From assembly GCF_000524195.1 (NCBI RefSeq), contig NW_020170506.1:48436-74921 (forward strand): 26,486 bases of DNA. The letters run 5' to 3'. Positions 19,701 to 26,486 of this stretch are shown in pieces. Source of the stretch: Echinococcus granulosus. Its lineage: Eukaryota; Platyhelminthes; Cestoda; Cyclophyllidea; Taeniidae. The notes beneath the pieces were generated by a model. That model saw only the letters and a list, made by a program, of their open reading frames with translations. It was not told the DNA's origin and ran no database searches. The position numbers were made by a program, and so were the translations under genes. Every line of letters begins with the position of its first letter. Within the stretch, counting starts at the first letter, position 1.

Positions 19701-22700
19701 TAGACAAGTTAGTTTGTGTGGAGAAGTTGATAGAGTCAGTCTGTTTGACTGGCTATGAATGCGTGGGACGTTTTCCGGTCACCTGTCTCTCCTCTGGTCC
19801 CTTGCTCACCAATACCAGCCAATGTTACCCCTTCTGAGGTTGATCAGGCACACAGGTGGGTTCAAAGGCTAAAAGCAATAAAAATACGTACAGCGGTAGC
19901 AACCTTCTACTCACAAGATAAATGGTTAATTTGTATCTCGTGGAGAGGTGATCTTCAAGCTGAAGGCTCCTTTTCTGTCGCTAACGTCTGGCTACGACTT
20001 GTTTCTTTCGACTGATAAATTTTTAGCATTGAATTTACCTATGAGACGCTGAGTTGAAATTCTTTTATTCACGGAAAAGTTGGAGCTAGATATGCATGTT
20101 TGCCTTAAAGTGTGATATGAGGACTTTGCTCTACTGTGAGAGGGTTCCCCAATTTACTAGTTGCTGTGCATTTCTTGGGGGGTACCATGGGTGGTGATCA
20201 TCCGTACTGCATCCTCTGTTTTAAGAGGCTGAGGACAAAGAAGGATTTGAGGCTGAATGAAGTTCTTTTGGAAGGTCCTCTGAGGTACCTAGAGCCACTC
20301 TTGCCTCTCTAATCCTCCAGGCCTGGATGACTACCCACGTGCCTCTCACCCCACCGCCTCTGAGCGTCACCTCGATCTACGCTGCTGGATGGCAGCGTTT
20401 GCGCGCACCCTTTCTCGTCTAGCAGAACACTTTGAAGGGCACTCCTCTGCTTCGTCGTCGTCGAGTGCCGAGGAGTACCGATCCCTAGCAGCGCAGTTGC
20501 TCGACCCACGACGACTAGATGAGCTACACTGGGATGAGGCGAACGGCATCTACGCGGACTTTGGTCTCCATACAGATGAAGTGACCCTCGTCAGCCCTCC
20601 TGTGACTCATGCGCCTCTACCTGGTCAGCCTATGGTGGGTAGATTAACTTCCACGGGGTTGTTGGGCAGGGTTGAGCTCGTAAAATTAAGGGAGCTGCAG
20701 ATTCGCTCATCTGACTGTGTGCTTTTAGTGGCTACCCAGCGAACTAGTTGGCTGCGGATGTAAAATGATTTCACGATTACCTGCTTCCTGGTAGGTAAGC
20801 AATGTTGGCTTGAACTTTTTTTCCTATCGTCTTCTAATTATCTAGCGGTAGTGGGATGGGTGCGTTGGCAAGATTGAAATGAAAGAAGAATCTATTGATC
20901 TCATACCTCATGTGTTTCACTACTTTCATGAGGCGCTTGTGCTCACCAAAGAGGGTTCAACTATCCTCTCACCTAGGCGAATTCACCTCATCTTCGTTAG
21001 CTAGTGTTGGTCATTACACCTTCAAGAGGTGTCATCATTTGGAGACTAAATTAAGCTAACAGAAGCTATTAGTTACCTTGATGTGTCCTAGCACACAAGT
21101 GGAGTCAAAAATATCGAAGTGTCGTCTACAGTACGAGCGATTTAGACCGTTTCATCCTGTATTCCTTCTGTTTTCCCCATGTAATGGACTGGAACTTGAA
21201 GATCACCAGATAATTCTCATAAATGGATTGCTAGTCGGAGGCGGGTGGATAGACATAAAAAGCTCTTTTCCCTCCCACCCATCACAGCCACAGAAGGAGC
21301 GCCAAGTGCTAAGAGAGCCACAGGAGCAGTGGGTAGCCTCAAGTCTGGGCTACGTCTCATTCTTCCCCCTCTTCCTGCGGCTCCTCCCACCCGCCTCACC
21401 ACGCCTGCCAACCCTGCTACAACGTCTCGCCCACCCCGCGCTCTTCTCGCCCCACGGATTGCGCTCTCTTGCGCTCATTTCACCACTCTATAATCGCGCC
21501 AACACTCAACACGATCCGCCTTACTGGCGTGGTGCTGTCTGGATCAATATGAACTACCTCGCCATCGAGGCCCTCAAGTAAGCCATCTCTCCCCTTGGTC
21601 CCACTTTCCTTGAATTTATCTGTACTCTTCAGTCGTCTTCTTTATTCACTCGATCGGGAAGTTTCGTCTGTCTGTTGATCGGTGCCGATGTGCACACGTT
21701 GTTGACAGCCGGTGTGCATGTGGTCTGTACAATAGTTAACCCCGAAGCCAAGACTTGATTATGCCCTCGTTGTCTCCTTCCTCAAGTAGTGCAGGGATGA
21801 AGTGTTTACGAGAAGCCGTTGACACACGATAAGCTGAGTTTTGGTGGTTCCCTCGTCTCTGCATCTATCTTTCCTTCCACCTTTGGAAAAGCATCTTTCT
21901 CTTACCTCATCAGGAATGATTCGTTAAGTAATAGAGGTGGGGACGCATTTGGTACCTCTTTCCCACGCAAGAGCGAATCGTTCTAATTCTTGTCTGCCCT
22001 TCCTCTTTACTTGTATCTTTCACACCAGGTGCCCCTGTCATTGCACGACTTAACGAATGGAGTGAACGAGTTCGGATGTCACTTCCTTCTCTGTAAATAG
22101 GTCAACTGAAAACAATTTATGCAGCAACTACCAACATTTGTTCACACAACCTTCTCCACCTTCCATGGCCAAACTAAGCAGTAAAGGAAATTTGTGGGAT
22201 AGAAGTCTATCAAATCAAACAGAGTGACCATCCAGGTAGCCCTCCATGACACGCCCTAATCGGCTTTGAACCCATTAGCAACCTGAACTGATCTGTCCAC
22301 ACTGAAGCTCTTCCTTTTCATTGAAAATCCTCTGTGGATCTGTTCTCTCACCTGCCTACCCTCGAGCCACACTTAATCTAGATTCTTTGATAAATCGACC
22401 CAAAAAAGTAGCTCTGAATGAGATTTCACTTTGCGTTCCACGCTGCAGGTACTACGCGCGACACCCAGAGACACCTGCTCCAGTGGCGGAAAAGGCTGCC
22501 AATCTGCAAAAACGCCTCACCGTGGCAATAGTTGACACAGTGCTGGGTGAGCTGAATCGGACTGGTTTCACGTGGGAACGCTACGACGATCAGACAGGTC
22601 GAGGGCTGAGCGCACACCCATTCAACGGCTGGACAGCGTTGATCAGTCTGATTATGACTGAGGAGACGACTAGTGACAGTGGGAGGCGGAAAAGTGAAAT

Positions 22701-22731
22701 GAGTTTGAAAGATTGTGTCTCAAGACTGTGA
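13776..22731 (+). CDS. MOGS: Mannosyl-oligosaccharide glucosidase (ER glucosidase I, GH63)
   Basis: Nine exons: 13776-14284, 14428-14578, 14926-15034, 16182-16672, 17819-18235, 19322-19526, 20321-20634, 21288-21577, 22449-22731; 922 residues (human 837). The enzyme removes the outermost alpha-1,2-glucose from Glc3Man9GlcNAc2 on nascent glycoproteins in the ER, the first N-glycan trimming step. It is a type II membrane protein: about 67 basic cytosolic residues, a membrane anchor near 68-87, then the lumenal part. Landmarks: F-W-G-T-Y-R-P-G-I-F-F-G-M, E-H-D-G-R-N-Y-G, F-V-K-R-P, L-G-G-V-G-Y-F-Y-G, F-P-H-G-F-L-W-D-E-G-F-H, R-E-Q-I-L-G, G-L-D-D-Y-P-R (628-634, matching the acid-bearing motif of the related GH37 trehalases), the glucosidase I signature E-R-H-L-D-L-R-C-W (642-650), H-D-P-P-Y-W-R-G-A-V-W and F-T-W-E-R-Y with Glu872 as likely base. 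Catalytic motifs look intact. Residues 660-670 carry a Ser run from a TCG repeat. The long introns (14579-14925, 15035-16181, 16673-17818, 18236-19321, 19527-20320, 20635-21287, 21578-22448) hold no other gene that I can see. Confidence 0.96.
17299..17314 (+). other. G-rich tract in MOGS intron 5
   Basis: A 16-nt tract of G runs (4, 6 and 4) broken by single A and T bases lies in the intron between exons 4 and 5. It has only three separate runs, so a classical four-run quadruplex would need the six-G run to supply two strands. I see no other function. Confidence 0.4.
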
Positions 22732-22880
22732 TGAATTTTCACCGAACTCTAGTCACTCTCATCTCTAACCGCTTTATATATGTCTCCGCACCTATCCTGT
22801 GTTCACTATAAATGTACGTAAGTCAAAAGTGAATAAAAGACTTTTACATCAGCATTTGGGGACGGAGAGGTTACGGGAGC
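22732..22880. other. Convergent 3' UTR interval, MOGS / SREK1IP1
   Basis: The stop codons of the two convergent genes are 149 bp apart. The only polyadenylation hexamer I see is the plus-strand AATAAA for MOGS, and it lies in this interval, close to the SREK1IP1 stop. No AATAAA or ATTAAA is visible on the minus strand here, so the SREK1IP1 transcript may run into MOGS exon 9. Confidence 0.6.
22832..22837 (+). terminator. MOGS polyadenylation signal AATAAA
   Basis: A canonical AATAAA occurs about 100 nt after the MOGS stop codon on the same strand. It would give a 3' UTR of about 120-130 nt, ending just before or at the opposing SREK1IP1 stop codon. Confidence 0.65.
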
Positions 22881-23784
22881 CTATTTTTTGTCCGACTTTT
22901 TGTGTTTATGGTGGTGGTGGCCGTGATGCTTCCGATGGGAGTGTTTGTGCTTGTTGCGGGAGGAGGATCTACTTCTCGACCGGGATCTTCTTTTGCTGAA
23001 AAAGAAGATTCTGGTAGGTGGTGTCGCGTAGTGTAAAAAAACAACTATAAGGCGGGGAAAAAGGAGGGGAAGGGGACAAACCTTGCTTTTCGCCTCTTCT
23101 TCTTCAGGGCTTTTTTAGCGGCAGCTGAAAGGAAACAGTTCCAACGTTAGAGTCGTGCCTGATTCGCCCAGATATTCGATAGTTTGACTAGGACAAAACA
23201 AATTAGGTGCTGACGGAAAGGCGGGTGAGGAAGTAAAGAGGTGGTGGCACCCAGGGCACTATCACTGATCGTTAAATCATCCCACAAAGACAAGACTGGG
23301 CAATATTTTTCAACCGAAACTGTTCCAATATGCAAACGATGAGAGGCAAAATTGGCAAAGATTAAACAAGTCACATCTGAACGACGTGAATCCAAAAAAG
23401 CAGGAGTGACATAGAACTCGAAGTTTTCCCCTTATAAATTCACTAGTCCATGTTGACACCAATAAGACGAAGTAGGCAAGCGAAATGAGTGGCACGGAAC
23501 AAACCTAACTCGGCCTTCCTTTTCCCAATGGCCTCCTTAAGCATCTCATCGTCGTCCGAGTCTGAACTGGTGCTTTCAATGTCCAAGTCAACATTATTTG
23601 TTTCCCCCGAACGCAGATAATTCCGGCATTGAAAAGTTAGGTGACCGGCTGTGCAGACGGAACAAATAAGACAAAGGTGTACTTACAAAATCCGCACTTT
23701 TTGCATCCAACGCGGAAGGGTCTTGACGACTGATTAGTAGCTGAACATGACATTAATTCATACTCAACAAAACTCACAATCCAT
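22881..23784 (-). CDS. SREK1IP1: SREK1IP1-like zinc-knuckle splicing-associated protein
   Basis: Five minus-strand exons: 23778-23784 (only 7 coding nt), 23687-23740, 23505-23648, 23082-23124 and 22881-22995; 120 residues. Introns are 37, 38, 380 and 86 nt. All phases join cleanly. A CCHC zinc knuckle is formed by C15, C18, H23 and C28 (V-G-C-K-K-C-G-F-S-G-H-L-T-F-Q-C-R-N), almost the same as human SREK1IP1 (also P18SRP), followed by L-D-I-E-S-T-S-S-D-S-D-D-D-E, a lysine-rich stretch and an Arg/Ser-rich segment. The tail ends in a His/Lys-rich run (K-H-H-G-H-H-H-H-H-K). Human SREK1IP1 binds the SR-related splicing regulator SREK1 in the nucleus; the role here is inferred from similarity. Donors of introns 3 and 4 are GTTTGT rather than GTAAGT. 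The gene converges on MOGS. Confidence 0.9.
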
Positions 23785-26486
23785 AACAGAAAATATGAGG
23801 AGGTGGCGGCTCCAAACCTAAACACTGAGTAACAGGGAATGTAATTCGTTAGTTTGTTCCGCTGCCATTAAATTTTATTGAGCTAAACAAGCATTAGACA
23901 TTTTTACAGGATCCTTATCTCTTTTTTATTTTGTTAATAATATTAAACTATAAAAAACTTAGATGTTAACTCCTCTTGTTAATTAATTGTGCTTTTAATA
24001 TATTCATTCTATAGCTTACCCAAATTTTTCTAATTCTTATGATTTACTCCTAGCTGCCCGAACATGACATCTTCACTCGTCTTGGGGGAAGTCTCGGGAT
24101 GCTACGCTGCTATCGTGAGGTGCTGGATTTGAGTCTTTATAATCGGCGAATTGGGATAATTAGTATTAAACTAGATCAATGCATCATTATTCCCATACAT
24201 AACGTAGGAATAGGAGACAAATAGTTTCCTTTTCTTGCTTAAATGGTTAGTTCACTGTGCGGACTCTTCAGTCCCTACGGGGTGAGCTTCCACTCAGCAA
24301 CGCGATCGTGTGGCCAAGTTTGTAGGTTTGTAATCCTTTTGCACACAATAATCTAATTATTTCTACATTTCTCCTTCAACTACTGACCCTCGGATCAAAA
24401 AGGTTTATTGGAGAAAGACATCAAATTCTTGTGTGATACAGGTAGGCTTACAGATCGGGAATCGGCAACGCTAGCTAATCCACGAATTTGGTTTAGACCA
24501 GTCGTTTCTGACTGTTTTTCACAATAGACTGCTTAAGTCGTTTTACACTCACGGGGTAGAGGGAGGAGAGAGAGATTTAGGGTGTGCACCTTTTACTTAT
24601 AAGCAGTCAGTTGAGCTGACACGTAAAGGCTTGGTAGTAAGTTCTGCTTCTCCTGCACTCTCACCCTTACTCTCCACTTGAGTGCCAATTTCATTTCTGC
24701 TACAACAACCATGCGAAAAAGCGTTCGTTCATGCTACTTGGCAGCACACTCATACACTGTGGTGTCAAGCTGACGCGAAATTGTGTTGCTAAAGTACCTC
24801 CATACATGGTCTAATTGAACATGCATTGGGAATTTTTCCGCTCACTTTAACATGGTTGAATTTACCTCCACCATAGAAATAAGACCAAGTCATCAAATGT
24901 CATCTCCTTGCGTGTTTTGCCAATTCAGTACCCACAAATGCTATCCAATGACCAACATTTTATTCTTCTCTATGCATCACAACGATAGAGATAGAACACT
25001 GTGTGCATAAGAAAGCGCATTACTTAATCTTGTCATTCATTTGCTTTGCAATTCGCATGCCTAATAATCATAATTGCACAAATCAGCTAAATCTTGCATT
25101 CAACACATCTTGAAACAAGCATTTTTCTTGAAACGCCAAACGATATGCGTACAGAGTTATTCACATACAGTCTCAAAGATCCTGCAAGCAATGTGGATGC
25201 AGCTCACGAAAGTGGAAGATTGGGAGAAGAAATCATTGCGAGAAGAGTAGGATCACTGTAATGGCAAAAAATCGCAGCAAAACTATTCGGGAAATATAGT
25301 TAACCTTATACTGTAATCTTAAATGCTTTCGCATTCTTTTCATTAGAAACGGTAGCTTTTTAATCAGAAAATTTTGATATGGGTCTAACTGTTCACAGAT
25401 GTATATAGATATATGGATATAAATATACATAGAATTAATACGAATATGTTTGAATGTAAATGTAGATGCGTGAGGGCGTTTAGGTATTAATTGTACATTA
25501 CTAAATGTAAAAAGCATTAAAATATTCTGCTGTTTCATCGTTTTGGTTATAGGATAAGGTACGAGTCGCATTTTAGTTGGTAAGATGAACTATTCCATAA
25601 TTGTTCACTCTGATTTGTTGTTATTGTTGGATATCGTTAATTTTGATTACGCCAGGATTTCGGCTGGAGAGGCATCATTTGTTCACAAAAGGCGAATTAT
25701 GATAAATTTTGTGGCTTCAACTGTAAAAATGACATTTTGGACCCTTACTTGGAGCCGAGATTCCTCAAATTTTACAGACGATTGAAAGGGATTCAATGAG
25801 GGTCGAAAGACCGAGGACGATGTTTTATACTAGTTTGTAGTTGTCAATCATTAAATGCCTGAAATGTGTGAAAAAACGTCTTCTGCTGCTTTGCTAGACA
25901 CCATAATTCATTTCTGGTCACTGAATGAGTAGTAACTGGATGGCGTTTTTAAGAGTGTGTTAGATTACGCAGACATTTGTGTTTCCACAACTTGTATTCC
26001 CTTTCCGTGTCATGCTCCTCAGTCTATGTTGATAGCCTTCTGACACTTCGGTGTGCTGGCTTTTGTTGACCTACCGTGCCAGTGTAGCACTTGCTGTGAG
26101 GCCCAGGACATTACAAGTACTTTGCATAATAGCTTCAAGTATGATAACCAAAAACTCGTCTGGTTGATAGGAAAAGAAGTCAGCTCGCCTTTTGAATCAA
26201 ATATGGATGGCAAGTGTTATTTATTAATTTGCTTCCACAGTGCAAATTTTTTCGCATGAGCACACGCCTGAATTTTTAGAAAAATACATGCATTTCGAAT
26301 GATCCTGCACATAATTATTCCGTTGGTTGCTCCTTTACCTCAACATGTTGATAGAGAGACCAATGATACCCTGGCCGTGGCAGTAGCCTAAATTCCACGC
26401 CTTATGTAGGCAATGCATATTCTGCCCGAGTATTATGCCTACCTTGTCATTAGAGCAGTCTTGAGCACTACATTGGTGCCAGAAAA
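23785..26486. other. AT-rich intergenic region, no recognisable gene
   Basis: This is upstream of SREK1IP1 on the minus strand, so its proximal part (about 23785-24100) should contain that promoter. The rest has only short open frames (25233-25571 minus, 25585-25785 plus, 26053-26259 plus, 26019-26213 minus) with no recognisable motif. A TATA-rich simple-sequence patch lies near 25396-25435. I found no RNA gene, mobile element end or array. Confidence 0.45.

Noticed and set aside
22250..22275. GGTTCAAAGCC on the minus strand resembling a tRNA T-arm
   Set aside because: The T-stem does not pair and no anticodon or acceptor stem is present at the right distance.
26019..26259. Overlapping 64- and 68-codon frames on opposite strands
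   Set aside because: No recognised motif; mutually overlapping frames of this size are expected by chance.

Overview
This window is nuclear DNA from an animal with many short GT-AG introns. Every recognisable gene is a conserved eukaryotic gene split into small exons, and several introns are only 37-48 nt long. Tiny introns, protein divergence and tight gene spacing fit a parasitic flatworm, most likely a tapeworm (cyclophyllidean cestode). That placement is inference; there is no rRNA or mitochondrial marker. All exon borders were read by eye from GT-AG sites, frame continuity and remembered family motifs, with no alignment or transcript data.

Layout. 1-3988: nothing recognisable. 4051-4826 (-): an R3HCC1/R3HCC1L-like gene with an exon-junction-complex-binding-type N-terminus. 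4827-5169: a short divergent promoter interval. 5170-6030 (+): NDUFAF3, a mitochondrial complex I assembly factor, 4 exons. 6258-11778 (+): ACAD9, the acyl-CoA dehydrogenase family member that is also a complex I assembly factor, 12-13 exons. 11779-13775: an intergenic stretch holding a TATA-like box and an unassigned 87-codon ORF. 13776-22731 (+): MOGS (ER glucosidase I, GH63), 9 exons. 22881-23784 (-): SREK1IP1-like splicing-associated zinc-knuckle protein, 5 exons, convergent with MOGS. 23785-26486: AT-rich, nothing recognisable.

Two results stand out. First, NDUFAF3 and ACAD9 lie head to tail on one strand with only 227 bp between stop and start codons. Both act in building respiratory complex I, so this may be a functional pair and possibly a trans-spliced polycistron of the flatworm type. 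Second, this ACAD9 has lost the catalytic glutamate of the VLCAD/ACAD9 type (FEGTN-like motif reads F-M-G-V-N). It has a glutamate instead at the position used as catalytic base by isovaleryl-CoA and long-chain acyl-CoA dehydrogenases (S-E-R-Y where human ACAD9 has S-G-R-F). Both PROSITE-type acyl-CoA dehydrogenase signatures are also degraded. The protein may have moved its base, or may survive only as a complex I assembly scaffold; the second would fit worms thought not to burn fatty acids. MOGS, in contrast, keeps its catalytic motifs.
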